DNA of 47,882 bases from Lentisphaerota bacterium (GCA_015061745.1 SUWB01000004.1:1-47882), one strand, 5' to 3'. Positions 23,130-31,806 are shown, counted from the first letter of the stretch. Translations and numbers: made by a program. Notes: generated from the sequence alone by a model not told the origin.

Positions 23130-24121
23130 CTTGACTGTCGACTTTTTTCTTTGTTTTTACCCCGCAGCAGAGAGGAGGGATCGGTTGATAAATATTCAGC
23201 CAGTGTCCGGATCGCTTCCAGAGTCTGGTCCAATTTTGTGAGTGCGTCTGCCACTTCCGGACGTTGTTCGGAAAACACATCCATTGCCTGACGGAAAGAG
23301 GCTGTTGTTTCCGGTATCTTTGCATCTGCTGCAATTTGAGCAAAGATGTTTTTCAGATCAGTTACGGCGAGGAAGGTTTTTTCCAATTGCCCCGTCAGTT
23401 TCAGCAGACGTTCTTCGTTGAGAACGTTGACAATGGCATAGGAACTTTTTTCCAGATTGGCTGCTGTGTCATTGAGTCGGGATATGGTTGACTTGATTTC
23501 CCGGGAATTCAATAATTGTCCCAAATGCAGAAGGGCGTCTTCCAAATGTTCAGAAATACGTTCAAAATGGATTTTTGAAATGCGATCAAGGGCCAGAGTC
23601 AAGGTTTGAGTAACGTCTTTGAGCTGCGAGGTGACTCCGGGAATATAGAGCATTCCGGAAGAACGTGAAAACTTGGGAGCGGGGGGAACCGGAGTTCCGG
23701 GAGAGGCAAAGTAATCAAAGTCGATATATCTCATACCGGTGATCCCCAACATCTCAAGGCGGGCCCGCAGTCCTTTGCCGGCGATTTCAGAATTGATGAA
23801 TTTTTTGAACTCTGCGTCAGAAAAGGGATGATTGCGGCGATGTTTCAGGAAGTTGTCAGGATCAATTTCCATTTCCACCAGAATGATGTTTTCTTCCACC
23901 AGAATTGAAATATCTTTAACTGTTCCTATTTGCACTCCCCGGTATTTTACCGCAGACCCCCGTGACAGCCCCTGGACGGATTCTCTGAATCCTGTTTGCA
24001 TCGTGATCTTGCGGGTGAAAAAATCTGACAAGCCGAGAAAAAACAGCAGCGTCAGAAGCAGAATGATACCGGAAAGAACAAATATTCCGGCTTTCAAATG
24101 TTGTTGTTCTCTTTTATCCAT
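23126..24121 (-). CDS. mlaD: MlaD-type MCE lipid-binding protein
   Basis: The periplasmic substrate-binding subunit of the Mla-type phospholipid ABC transporter. An N-terminal basic stretch is followed by one membrane helix (about residues 11-30). The MCE domain (GFRESVQGLSRGSAVKYRGVQIGTVKDI, about 43-72) comes next, and then a long helical region with repeated heptad-like Leu, as in longer MCE proteins that extend toward the outer membrane. The DNFLKHRRNHPFSDAEFKKFI insert and LEMLGITGMRYIDFDY belong to the MCE core. At 331 residues it is longer than E. coli MlaD. It overlaps mlaF by 8 nt. Confidence 0.9.
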   Translation of the reverse strand: MDKREQQHLKAGIFVLSGIILLLTLLFFLGLSDFFTRKITMQTGFRESVQGLSRGSAVKYRGVQIGTVKDISILVEENIILVEMEIDPDNFLKHRRNHPFSDAEFKKFINSEIAGKGLRARLEMLGITGMRYIDFDYFASPGTPVPPAPKFSRSSGMLYIPGVTSQLKDVTQTLTLALDRISKIHFERISEHLEDALLHLGQLLNSREIKSTISRLNDTAANLEKSSYAIVNVLNEERLLKLTGQLEKTFLAVTDLKNIFAQIAADAKIPETTASFRQAMDVFSEQRPEVADALTKLDQTLEAIRTLAEYLSTDPSSLLRGKNKEKSRQSR

Positions 24122-24890
24122 CGATTTGAAAACTCCTTTTTAAGCCGTCTCGGTTAAGAAACCTGCGGACAAAAAGATTATCGCAATGATCCCGTAAGTC
24201 ACGGGGATTGCCTTCGGCAACAATCGTTTTTTGGTTTTTATCAATAACAGCCACTCTGTCTGTAATGGCAAAAATACTGTCGAGCTCGTGGGTGACAACA
24301 ATTACAGTGACACCGAGAAGTTCCCGCATTGTAAGAATCAGCTTGTCCAATCCGGCAGCTGCCAGCGGGTCCAGTCCGGCTGAAGGTTCATCAAAGAAAA
24401 GCAATTGAGGATCAAGAACGATCGCTCTGGCAAGTCCTGCACGTTTTCTCATACCGCCTGAAAGTTCTCCGGGAAGGTAATCGCCAAAATCCGCCAGATC
24501 GACCAGAGAAAGTTTTTCCCGGACAATGGAAGCTATTTCCTCTCTGCTTTTATCTGTATGCAGTTCCAGGGGCAAAGCTACATTTTCTGCAACAGTCATT
24601 GAGCCGAAAAGAGCTCCGCCCTGATACGTGATCCCTACTTTTGTCATAAGTTTCGTGTAAGAGGCGGCATCTGCCGGGTCAAGAGTTTCGCCTAAAAGGG
24701 AAATTGTACCCGATTGGGGCGGAAAAAGACCAATGAGATGTTTGAGCAGAGTACTTTTTCCGCAGCCTGAATTACCCAGAATTCCAAAAATTTCACCTTG
24801 TTTTACGGATAAATTGATATCCCGGAGTACTGTACGGTCATCGTACCCCAGAAAAAGATGTTGTGCTGTAAGAACATCAGGAGTTGTCAT
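24114..24890 (-). CDS. mlaF: Mla-type phospholipid ABC transporter ATPase
   Basis: The cytoplasmic ATPase subunit, 258 residues. Walker A is GNSGCGKST (about 37-45), the Q-loop lies in VGITYQGGALFGSMTV, the signature is LSGGMRKRAGLARAI, Walker B is LLFFDEPSAGLDPL, and the switch His is in VIVVTHELDSI. The GGALFGSMTVAENVALPL sequence is typical of MlaF/Ttg2A. It works with MlaE and MlaD to move phospholipids between inner and outer membranes. It lies 6 nt downstream of mlaE and overlaps mlaD. Confidence 0.93.
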   Translation of the reverse strand: MTTPDVLTAQHLFLGYDDRTVLRDINLSVKQGEIFGILGNSGCGKSTLLKHLIGLFPPQSGTISLLGETLDPADAASYTKLMTKVGITYQGGALFGSMTVAENVALPLELHTDKSREEIASIVREKLSLVDLADFGDYLPGELSGGMRKRAGLARAIVLDPQLLFFDEPSAGLDPLAAAGLDKLILTMRELLGVTVIVVTHELDSIFAITDRVAVIDKNQKTIVAEGNPRDLRDHCDNLFVRRFLNRDGLKRSFQIDG

Positions 24891-24896
24891 AGCGTT

Positions 24897-25697
24897 TCAA
24901 TATCCTATAAAAGAATACAGCAATGTCATAACTGTGTCGGCAATGATAACAAGAAACACCGAGACAACCACTGCTTGGGTTGCTCCCCGTCCCACCCCCT
25001 GGGCATCGCCTTCTGCCTGAAAACCGCAGTAGCATCCGGCCAGAGTAATAAGAATCGCAAAAACTGCACACTTCAGGATACCGAGAGAAAGAGTGATCCC
25101 GTCCAGGATCCTGAAAGTCCGCTCAAGATAGGCATCAAGAGGAATGTTCATAAAAGTCACACCTACGGTCAACCCGCCGAGGATTCCCGAGGCATCCGCA
25201 AAAATTGTAAGTAAGGGCATCGCAATAAGCATTGCAAGCAGTTTGGGCAGAACCAGAAAGGCCTCCGGACTGATCCCCAGAGTTTTGAGGGCATAAAGTT
25301 CTTCATTGACCTTCATAGTTCCTATCTCTGCAGCGAAAGCAGAACCGGCTCTGCCTGTGGCAATGATCGCAACCATCAAAGGTCCGAATTCTTTGAGGAC
25401 GGCAAAGCCAACGAGGTCCACAATGAATATGTCTGTCCCGACTTTACGCAGCTGCAAAGATCCCTGGATCCCCAGTACCAGCCCCATAAGACCACTGACA
25501 AGGATCACTACAAGTAAAGATCTTGTGCCGCAGAGGTCAAGATAGTAAAGCATATCTTTCATCCGTATGCCCCGTTTGCGGAAAATTTGGGGCAATACAG
25601 CAACAACAGCTCCGATAAAGATTATCGGAGCTGTGAAGGCAGCGGCAGATTTTTTGATTCTGCCCTTCCAAGTTTTGTACGGCAGAATGGGGGACAT
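24897..25697 (-). CDS. mlaE: Mla-type ABC transporter permease
   Basis: The inner-membrane permease, 266 residues. An amphipathic N-terminal segment precedes the first helix. GLVLGIQGSLQLRKVGTDIFIVDLVGFAVLKEFGPLMVAIIATGRAGSAFAAEIGTMKVNEELYAL contains the strongly conserved EFGPL and GRAGSAFAAEIGTM signatures of MlaE/YrbE. Five to six membrane segments are visible. It overlaps by one base the upstream gene of unknown function, and mlaF follows 6 nt later. Confidence 0.93.
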   Translation of the reverse strand: MSPILPYKTWKGRIKKSAAAFTAPIIFIGAVVAVLPQIFRKRGIRMKDMLYYLDLCGTRSLLVVILVSGLMGLVLGIQGSLQLRKVGTDIFIVDLVGFAVLKEFGPLMVAIIATGRAGSAFAAEIGTMKVNEELYALKTLGISPEAFLVLPKLLAMLIAMPLLTIFADASGILGGLTVGVTFMNIPLDAYLERTFRILDGITLSLGILKCAVFAILITLAGCYCGFQAEGDAQGVGRGATQAVVVSVFLVIIADTVMTLLYSFIGY

Positions 25698-26503
25698 CAG
25701 AACATAGGGCCGTTGTTGCGGCGGCGGACAGCTTTCGGCTTGAACTCCTCAAGGCCGAGAGCGTACCACTGTTCACCGAAACCCGCATTGGAATAATCCT
25801 TTTTACGGTCATTGGCCAGCTTATCAAGATTGTCGATCAAAACCGGATGATCTGAGAGTTTACGGGCGTTTCTGAGGGCTGAAACTGCGGCCGGAATATT
25901 TTGCTGTTTCAATTTGATCCAAGCATAAACGCAGGCGAGAAATGCCCCCTGATCGTTTTTGAGTTTTGAACATTTTTTACGGTAAAAGATATCCAGATTT
26001 TTGTCCTCATTTTTGTACATTCTCACCAGCTTGATTGAAAGAGAAAGAGGATCCAGAAGCATAGATTTGGGCAGAAGTTTGTCAACTTCTTCGTAGTCCT
26101 TGAGCTGATAATAGAGCTGCACTTTCATTGCGTTGATCTGTTTGTGCAGCATCGGACTCCACCAGTAAAAGACTTTGAAACGGGATGTGGCATCAAGGAG
26201 TTTGCGTGAGACCTCATTCTGCAGCCGGTCAGCCAGCTGTTTCAAGCCGGCCATATTGCCGGGCTGACGCTGTTGAAAGGTGTTCAGCTGGCGGTTGATC
26301 CGTTCTCTGTCGGCATTCATTTCATTCTGGATAGCCGCCTGAACGGCATTGACTTTTTTACGCAGGATCAAACTGATGATGATCTGGGTGATCACATAAC
26401 CTGCAAAACCGCAAGTGATTCCCCAGCCGATACTTTGCAGATCTTTTCCCACGGCGATCCCTGTGCCTGCTCCGATGGCAAGGGCGATAATAATACTCAA
26501 CAT
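25697..26503 (-). CDS. Membrane-anchored, coiled-coil/TPR-like protein of unknown function
   Basis: A 268-residue protein with two N-terminal membrane helices joined by a short loop (about residues 2-19 and 29-47). A charged, heptad-patterned segment follows (QNEMNADRERINRQLNTFQQRQ, about 59-80), then helical repeats resembling TPR units (MKVQLYYQLKDYEEVDKLL and ACVYAWIKLKQQNIPAAVSALRNA). The bulk is therefore probably cytoplasmic and used for protein contacts. I do not recognise a named family. It lies between ffh (23 nt) and mlaE (1-nt overlap), so a role linked to the membrane machinery is plausible but unproven. Confidence 0.7.
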   Translation of the reverse strand: MLSIIIALAIGAGTGIAVGKDLQSIGWGITCGFAGYVITQIIISLILRKKVNAVQAAIQNEMNADRERINRQLNTFQQRQPGNMAGLKQLADRLQNEVSRKLLDATSRFKVFYWWSPMLHKQINAMKVQLYYQLKDYEEVDKLLPKSMLLDPLSLSIKLVRMYKNEDKNLDIFYRKKCSKLKNDQGAFLACVYAWIKLKQQNIPAAVSALRNARKLSDHPVLIDNLDKLANDRKKDYSNAGFGEQWYALGLEEFKPKAVRRRNNGPMF

Positions 26504-26526
26504 ATAAATACCTCTTGATTCAAGGA

Positions 26527-27978
26527 TTATTTTTTTCGTTTACGCTGTTTTGCACGTTCTTTTTTGGCAAGTTTTGCGATCTTTTTCTTGTGTTCCTGTT
26601 CTTTGCGGCTCACCTGTGCGGCTCCGCCGAAAAGACCGCCCATTGTTCCGGGCACGGGGGAGTCGGGCATCTGACCGCCGGACATCAAACGGCCAAGGAT
26701 ACCATTCTGGCGCATCATTTTACGCATTGTTTCAAACTGTTTGACCAGAGAGCTGACGGTTTCAACGGGGACACCAGCACCTTTGGCGATACGTTTGCGG
26801 CGTGAAAAGTCAATAAGATCCGGATTGGAACGTTCCTTTTTGGTCATTGAAAGGATAATGGCTTCCATCCGCTTGAAATGGCGGGGATCCAGATCGGACA
26901 TAGCATTGGACAGCTGACGGCCGCCGGGAAGGAATTTGAGGATGTTTTCCAAACCGCCCAAACGGCTGATGTGACGCAGCTGGGAGAGGAAGTCATCGTA
27001 GTCAAACTGATTTTTACGCAGTTTTTCCTGAAGTGCTTTGGCTTCAGCTTCGTCGACGTCAGCAGCGGCTTTTTCGACCAGAGAGACCACGTCTCCCATA
27101 CCGAGGATACGGCCTGCCATACGTTCAGGGAAGAAGGGTTCGAGGGCATCCAGTTTTTCACCGATACCGACGAATTTGACCGGGACACCTGTTGCTTTGC
27201 GGATTGAAAGGGCTGCACCTCCACGGGCGTCACCGTCAAGTTTGGTCAGAATGAAACCGGTGAGCTCAAGAGCAGTGTTGAAGTGTTCGCCCACGGAAAC
27301 AGCTTCCTGTCCCAGTGCGGCATCGGCCACTAACAGAACTTCATCTGGCTGAACTGCCTGACGGATCCGGACAAGCTCCTGGACCATCGTTTCGTCGATT
27401 TGAAGCCGGCCGGCGGTATCAATGATGACGACATCGTAATTCTGTTTTTTTGCACTTTCAACGGCATTGCGGGCAATGGCGGCAACGTTGACACTGGTGC
27501 GCTCAACGTGGACGTTGACATCAATTTCACGGCCGATGATTTCCAGCTGATCAATAGCAGCGGGACGGTAGACGTCACCTGCCACCAGCAGTACTTTTTT
27601 GCCGCTGCGGCGCAGATTCAAAGCAAGCTTACCGGCGGTGGTGGTTTTACCGCTGCCGTGGAGACCGGCCAGCATAATGACACTGGGACGGCTTTTGAGC
27701 TGCAAGCCTGATTCTTCACCCAAAAGGTCGACCAGCCGGTCGTGAACGATCTTGATGACCTGCTGGCCCGGAGTGACGCTGCGCAGGACATCCTGCCCGA
27801 TACACTCCTGTTTTACAGAGTCGATAAACTCCCCTGCGATTTTGAGGTTGACATCAGCTTCCAGCAGTGCGACACGGATTTCCCGCATAGCATCTGCGAT
27901 ATTTGCTTCAGTAAGGCGGCTTTCACCCCGCAGTTTTTTTACTACATCGTGCAATCTGTCGCTTAACGATTCAAACAT
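26527..27978 (-). CDS. ffh: Signal recognition particle protein Ffh
   Basis: The SRP54-type GTPase for co-translational membrane targeting. The 483 residues contain the N domain, the G domain with GLHGSGKTTTAGKLA (G1), DTAGRLQ (G3) and TKLDGDARGGAAL (G4/G5), and the M domain with the RNA-binding SMTKKERSNPDLIDFSRRKRIAKGAG helix-turn-helix. The C-terminus is very basic (AKLAKKERAKQRKRKK). GGGGAG lies 5 nt before the ATG, with a strong promoter upstream. It leads the eight-gene minus-strand run that contains mlaEFD. No SRP RNA gene was found in the window. Confidence 0.96.
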   Translation of the reverse strand: MFESLSDRLHDVVKKLRGESRLTEANIADAMREIRVALLEADVNLKIAGEFIDSVKQECIGQDVLRSVTPGQQVIKIVHDRLVDLLGEESGLQLKSRPSVIMLAGLHGSGKTTTAGKLALNLRRSGKKVLLVAGDVYRPAAIDQLEIIGREIDVNVHVERTSVNVAAIARNAVESAKKQNYDVVIIDTAGRLQIDETMVQELVRIRQAVQPDEVLLVADAALGQEAVSVGEHFNTALELTGFILTKLDGDARGGAALSIRKATGVPVKFVGIGEKLDALEPFFPERMAGRILGMGDVVSLVEKAAADVDEAEAKALQEKLRKNQFDYDDFLSQLRHISRLGGLENILKFLPGGRQLSNAMSDLDPRHFKRMEAIILSMTKKERSNPDLIDFSRRKRIAKGAGVPVETVSSLVKQFETMRKMMRQNGILGRLMSGGQMPDSPVPGTMGGLFGGAAQVSRKEQEHKKKIAKLAKKERAKQRKRKK

Positions 27979-28023
27979 GTTGCTCCCCTGTCTTTTATTT
28001 TATTGATAATAATTCATCTCAAT

Positions 28024-28052
28024 AATATAGCTTCAATTGGTGATATATTCAA
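28024..28052 (-). promoter_or_regulatory. ffh operon promoter
   Basis: TTGAAT (28047-28052) is followed after 17 nt by TATATT (28024-28029) on the minus strand, about 45 nt before the ffh ATG. Confidence 0.7.
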
Positions 28053-28102
28053 GCAGATTACCTTTGAGAGAGTGTTTTTTTTCGTTTTTTTTTCCTCCTT
28101 GC

Positions 28103-28131
28103 TTGAAAAATTCTTCTGTTGCTGTTATAAT
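28103..28131 (+). promoter_or_regulatory. Promoter of the AAC(3)-like gene
   Basis: TTGAAA (28103-28108) is followed after 17 nt by TATAAT (28126-28131), near consensus. Its start near 28138 excludes the upstream in-frame ATG at 28037. Confidence 0.75.
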
Positions 28132-28198
28132 ATGTTTCCGCAAATTGTGCCGTGTCGGCGGTGGAAAGCAATTGATAACCCGGGAAGATTTGAAAATT

Positions 28199-28948
28199 AT
28201 GAAATTCAGCGAGCTGTTGAGCAAATGCGGCGTGAAGCCCACAGATACAGTCACCGTCAGTTCAGTCTTGAACAGCGAGGCGGAAGCGGTGCTTGATGAC
28301 CTGCTTGAAGATTTGACAGGTTTTCTTGCCCCCGGGATGTTGATTATGCCTGTGGGAAAAAATCCGGACACTCAAGTGCCGAACGGGATCTTTGATCCCC
28401 GGAATTCTGTTTCCGGAGAGGGGATGCTGTCTGAGAAATTCCGGAAAATGCCGGACGTTGTACGTTCTCTGCACCCCACAGGCTCCCTTGCTGTGAGAGG
28501 CAAGAACGCAGAAGAACTTGCCGCAGGACACGAAATGTGTATTTCCTGCTATTCAGCAGCTTCTCCCTGGTGGCGGATATTTCAGCGCAGCGGAAAATAT
28601 GTGTTGATCGACTGCGGTTTGGAGGCTGCAGCTATTATCGCTGCCGCTGAAGAATGGGCCGGAGCAGCAGCTTTGAGCAAGCGTTTTCTGCACCGCCGGA
28701 TCGTTCTGGAAAACGGCAAACGCCGCAGGGTGAAAATCAAGGTCCATACAGGACGGCATTTTTTTAACTATCCGCGGATCGAAGATGAATTGCAGCGTTC
28801 CGGATTCCTTTCCAAAGGTACCTGGGAGCAGCACCGGGTAATCGTGCTGGACATTGCTGAAAGCGTGAATTTTATTTTACAGCGTCTTGCACGTAAAAAA
28901 CGTTTTTTCGCCGCCCGGCGGAAAGGGGTTTACTTGAAAAAATCGTGA
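28199..28948 (+). CDS. AAC(3)-family N-acetyltransferase-like protein
   Basis: A 249-residue protein of the antibiotic N-acetyltransferase (YokD/AAC(3)) fold. Visible are TVSSVLNSEAEAVLDDLL and FLAPGMLIMPV, then the best-conserved block, SEKFRKMPDVVRSLHPTGSLAVRGKNAEELAAGHE, and SPWWRI. The family's usual G-x-D-x-N-T-x-x-H segment is replaced by DCGLEAAAIIAAAEE, so the catalytic His is not recognisable. Aminoglycoside resistance should not be assumed; other amine substrates are as likely. The start at 28199 lies downstream of the promoter. An upstream purine tract (GGGAAG) is about 14 nt away. Confidence 0.75.
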   Translation: MKFSELLSKCGVKPTDTVTVSSVLNSEAEAVLDDLLEDLTGFLAPGMLIMPVGKNPDTQVPNGIFDPRNSVSGEGMLSEKFRKMPDVVRSLHPTGSLAVRGKNAEELAAGHEMCISCYSAASPWWRIFQRSGKYVLIDCGLEAAAIIAAAEEWAGAAALSKRFLHRRIVLENGKRRRVKIKVHTGRHFFNYPRIEDELQRSGFLSKGTWEQHRVIVLDIAESVNFILQRLARKKRFFAARRKGVYLKKS

Positions 28949-28962
28949 ATAAGGGGTATATT
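28934..28962 (+). promoter_or_regulatory. Promoter of the L,D-transpeptidase gene
   Basis: TTGAAA (28934-28939) is followed after 17 nt by TATATT (28957-28962). It overlaps the 3' end of the AAC(3)-like gene. Confidence 0.65.
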
Positions 28963-28998
28963 ATAACTCTTGCATAACTTTATTATGGAGAATTATTG

Positions 28999-30180
28999 AT
29001 GTCCGACTACAATTACGGGTTGGAACCCGGAATACAGGGTTCCGGAAATTCAAAAATGCGTTTTATCGTCATTTTTCTGCTCATAAGTGCTGTAACGGCG
29101 GCCATTGTGTGGTGGTTTCTTCCGGAAAAGGACGGTCAGGTTTCCGTAAAAGAGTCTCCCAAAGCAGCTGTTCCTGAGCTTCCTGTCAAAGAAAATATTT
29201 CTCAGGAAAAGGAAAAGAAAGAAAATTTACCCAAAGAAACATCCCCGGTTGCTCCCAAAACTGAAAAACAGCCGGTAAATCCGGTTCCGCCTCTGCCGGA
29301 GGAAAAGAAAAATAACAAAACTTCTCCAAGTTACGATCCAACTGATCCGCCGCTGCCCGATAAGGGAATCATTACCCCCGCCGATCAGAAAGGTGCCGAT
29401 CTGCCCGTTGTTCCTGTTGCGGAACCGGAAACTCCTGAACAGCTTGCGCTCTTGAAAAAGGCAGCTTCCGCTCTTGAGAAAAAAGATTTTTACAGTGCTG
29501 AAAAAGATGCCCTCCAGGCCCTCGTGAATGTGGTCGAAGACAGTGCCTTTTACCGCAAAGCGTGGCGTATTCTCACTGCCGCCCGGGTCGGGATCGTTTA
29601 CGGCGGAACAAAAGGCGGCTATGTGGTGCGTTACACGATTAAAAGTGGTGACAGCCTCAGCGGTATTGCCGGACGTTTTTTTTCCACACAGGAGTTTTTG
29701 CGTAAAAGAAACCGTATCTCCGGCAGCCGGATTTTTGTGGGGCGTAAGCTCTATATCGTTCCCGGCGACTGGAAGATCGTCGTTTCCAAAAAAAGCCGTC
29801 TGCTGAAACTTTACCGCAAAACAGCTGACAAAGAAAGCCTCTTTGCAGTTTGGGAAATCGGTATCGGCAGAATGGGAAAAACCCCCAGTGCTGAATTTGC
29901 AATTTCTTCCAGAGTGCGTCACCCCGACTGGTATTTGCCTGACGGCAGGATCTATAAATACGGTTCTCCGGAAAATCAGCTGGGGGAATATTTTTTGAAA
30001 CTTGCTCCCGTGACTTCTCCCGGACGGCCTCTGCTGGGGTACGGGATCCACGGTACCAAGGACGAAGAAAGTGTCGGACGCTCTCTGAGCAGCGGCTGTG
30101 TGCGGATGCGCAATGCCGATGTGGAGGTGTTGTATTATCTGGTCCCGACCGGGTGCCGGGTCGAAATCAAAGATAATTGA
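28999..30180 (+). CDS. LysM and L,D-transpeptidase (YkuD) envelope protein
   Basis: A 393-residue inner-membrane-anchored peptidoglycan enzyme. One helix at about residues 21-41 is followed by a Pro/Lys/Glu-rich linker to about 130, a helical segment, a LysM repeat (VVRYTIKSGDSLSGIAGRFF, about 207-253), and a YkuD domain with HGTKDEESVGRSLSSGCVRM. His near 349 and Cys near 369 are catalytic. It should make 3-3 cross-links or attach proteins to peptidoglycan. The ATG at 28999 has GGAG 8 nt upstream and is preferred to the in-frame TTG at 28996. It has its own promoter and probably shares transcripts with accA. Confidence 0.92.
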   Translation: MSDYNYGLEPGIQGSGNSKMRFIVIFLLISAVTAAIVWWFLPEKDGQVSVKESPKAAVPELPVKENISQEKEKKENLPKETSPVAPKTEKQPVNPVPPLPEEKKNNKTSPSYDPTDPPLPDKGIITPADQKGADLPVVPVAEPETPEQLALLKKAASALEKKDFYSAEKDALQALVNVVEDSAFYRKAWRILTAARVGIVYGGTKGGYVVRYTIKSGDSLSGIAGRFFSTQEFLRKRNRISGSRIFVGRKLYIVPGDWKIVVSKKSRLLKLYRKTADKESLFAVWEIGIGRMGKTPSAEFAISSRVRHPDWYLPDGRIYKYGSPENQLGEYFLKLAPVTSPGRPLLGYGIHGTKDEESVGRSLSSGCVRMRNADVEVLYYLVPTGCRVEIKDN

Positions 30181-30233
30181 AAAGAACGGTGCAGGACGGA
30201 AAGTTTTTAACGAATCCCTTTAACACAGGAGTT

Positions 30234-30248
30234 ATGATATTGTTATGA
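30234..30248 (+). CDS. Possible four-codon leader ORF overlapping the accA start
   Basis: ATG ATA TTG TTA TGA lies just after AGGAG (30227-30231), and its stop overlaps the accA ATG at 30245. The AGGAG is 13 nt from the accA ATG, longer than ideal, and 2 nt from the mini-ORF ATG, shorter than ideal. Translational coupling is possible. A chance ATG is also possible. Confidence 0.25.
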   Translation: MILL

Positions 30249-31240
30249 GTGAACTTAAGCTTGAATTTGAAAAGCCGATACGGGAACTGCAGAAAAAAAT
30301 CGATGAAATGAAACGTTTTTCCTCTGAGAACAAACTTGATGTTTCAGAAGAAATTTCCGCTTTGGAGCAGAAACTTGAGAATATGACCAGAGATATCTAT
30401 TCCAATCTGACTCCCTGGCAGAGAATTCAGCTTGCCCGCCATCCTGACCGTCCCTATACGCTGGACTACATCGAACGTCTGTTTCCGGGGTTTATTGAAC
30501 TTTCCGGAGACCGCCGTTTCAGCGACGATAAAGCTGTTGTGGGCGGTTTTGCCAAATTCAACGGCAAGCCGGTGATGATCATCGGTACCCAGAAGGGGCG
30601 GGAAATGAAGGAAAACCTCTACCGCAACTTCGGTTGGCCCGGCCCTGAAGGATACCGCAAGGCTCTGCGGCTGATGCAGCTGGCTGATAAGGCAGGTGTG
30701 CCCATTATCACTCTGATCGACACTCCCGGAGCGTTCCCCGGGGTTGCCAGTGAAGAACGCCATATTTCTGAAGCGATTGCAGTAAACTTGCGGGATATGT
30801 TCAAACTGCAGGTTCCTGTTATCGCTGTTATTATCGGTGAAGGCGGTTCCGGCGGTGCTATCGGTATCGGAGTCGGCAACCGGGTCCTGATTATGGAAAA
30901 TGCCTATTACTCTGTCATTACTCCTGAGGGGTGTGCCGCCATATTGTGGAAAGACCGTGCCTACGCTCCCAAAGCTGCTGAGGCTTTGAAGATCACAGCT
31001 GATAAGTTGCTGGAGCTGCAAATCGCCGATGAAATCATTGAAGAACCCTTTGGCGGAGCTCAGCGTGATTATGACAAGGCTGCCGAAAATCTCTGCAAAG
31101 TGGTTCAGAAGCATCTTGAAGAACTGGAAAAAATGTCCCGAGAAGAACTTGCAGAACAGCGTTACAACAAGTTCCGTACCATCGGGCGTTTTATTGAAGA
31201 AGCTGAAGCTGAAAACAGTCAGAGCGGGGCAGAAGAATGA
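30245..31240 (+). CDS. accA: Acetyl-CoA carboxylase carboxyltransferase subunit alpha
   Basis: The alpha subunit of the carboxyltransferase that makes malonyl-CoA for fatty-acid synthesis. The 331 residues start with the usual coiled-coil (LEFEKPIRELQKKIDEMK). They contain LARHPDRPYTLDYI, FIELSGDRRFSDDKA, RNFGWPGPEGYRKALRLM, TLIDTPGAFPG, IGEGGSGGAIGI (oxyanion glycines) and SVITPEGCAAILWKD. The C-terminus is Glu-rich. accD is not in the window. It overlaps the argA-type gene by 4 nt. Confidence 0.95.
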   Translation: MSELKLEFEKPIRELQKKIDEMKRFSSENKLDVSEEISALEQKLENMTRDIYSNLTPWQRIQLARHPDRPYTLDYIERLFPGFIELSGDRRFSDDKAVVGGFAKFNGKPVMIIGTQKGREMKENLYRNFGWPGPEGYRKALRLMQLADKAGVPIITLIDTPGAFPGVASEERHISEAIAVNLRDMFKLQVPVIAVIIGEGGSGGAIGIGVGNRVLIMENAYYSVITPEGCAAILWKDRAYAPKAAEALKITADKLLELQIADEIIEEPFGGAQRDYDKAAENLCKVVQKHLEELEKMSREELAEQRYNKFRTIGRFIEEAEAENSQSGAEE

Positions 31241-31704
31241 AGTGCTCTGTGAATGTCCGTGCCGCAACAGTTGCGGATGTGGACGCAATTTGGGAACTTC
31301 TGGAAATTTACGTTCCCGGAGGAACTGTTTTACGCCGCAGTAAAGAGGATATCAGCTTCTATATCGGGAACTTTTGGGTTGCTGAGTCGCAGTCCGGTGT
31401 GTGCGGCTGTGCAGCACTCAGGGATTTCGGAAATGATTTGCTCGAAGTCCGTTCTGTGGTGATTCACCCTGATATGCAGGGCAGGGGGATCGGAAAAGTT
31501 CTGCTGGAAAACATTATTGCCGAACTCCGGCAGAGCCGTGCTCATTGGCGGCTTTTTACGTTGACCACTACGCCCGCTTTTTTCAAGAGCCTGGGATTTG
31601 CGGAAACTGCCAAAGAGGAGTTCCCTGAAAAAATTTGGAGCGATTGTTCCAAATGTCCCAAATTTCACTGCTGTGATGAAGTGGCTTTGGTTATAGTCCA
31701 GTAA
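31237..31704 (+). CDS. argA: N-acetylglutamate synthase, short GNAT (ArgA-type)
   Basis: A 155-residue stand-alone GNAT that acetylates glutamate in the first step of arginine synthesis. It matches the ArgA acetyltransferase-domain pattern: LRRSKEDISFYIGNFWVAE, GCAALRDFGNDLLEVRSVVIHPDMQGRGIGKVLLE with the acetyl-CoA loop, LTTTPAFFKSLGF, and the distinctive C-terminal EKIWSDCSKCPKFHCCDEVAL. It lacks the amino-acid-kinase domain of E. coli ArgA, as is common for short NAGS. It overlaps accA by 4 nt and is the last gene before a terminator. Confidence 0.85.
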   Translation: MKCSVNVRAATVADVDAIWELLEIYVPGGTVLRRSKEDISFYIGNFWVAESQSGVCGCAALRDFGNDLLEVRSVVIHPDMQGRGIGKVLLENIIAELRQSRAHWRLFTLTTTPAFFKSLGFAETAKEEFPEKIWSDCSKCPKFHCCDEVALVIVQ

Positions 31705-31716
31705 AAGAAAAATCAG

Positions 31717-31745
31717 AAACCGGGGGGTGTTCCTCCGGTTTTTTT
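31717..31745 (+). terminator. Terminator after the accA-argA unit
   Basis: AAACCGG (31718-31724) pairs with CCGGTTT (31735-31741) around an inner GGG/TCC, followed by T residues. Confidence 0.85.
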
Positions 31746-31806
31746 ATGGCGGAACAGCTGTTGGTGTTTTCTGATGTGAAAATTCAGAAAAATTGCCTTT
31801 TTTGAG

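Noticed and set aside
28037..28198. 54-residue N-terminal extension of the AAC(3)-like protein
   Set aside because: The near-consensus promoter at 28103-28131 lies inside it, so translation must start downstream.
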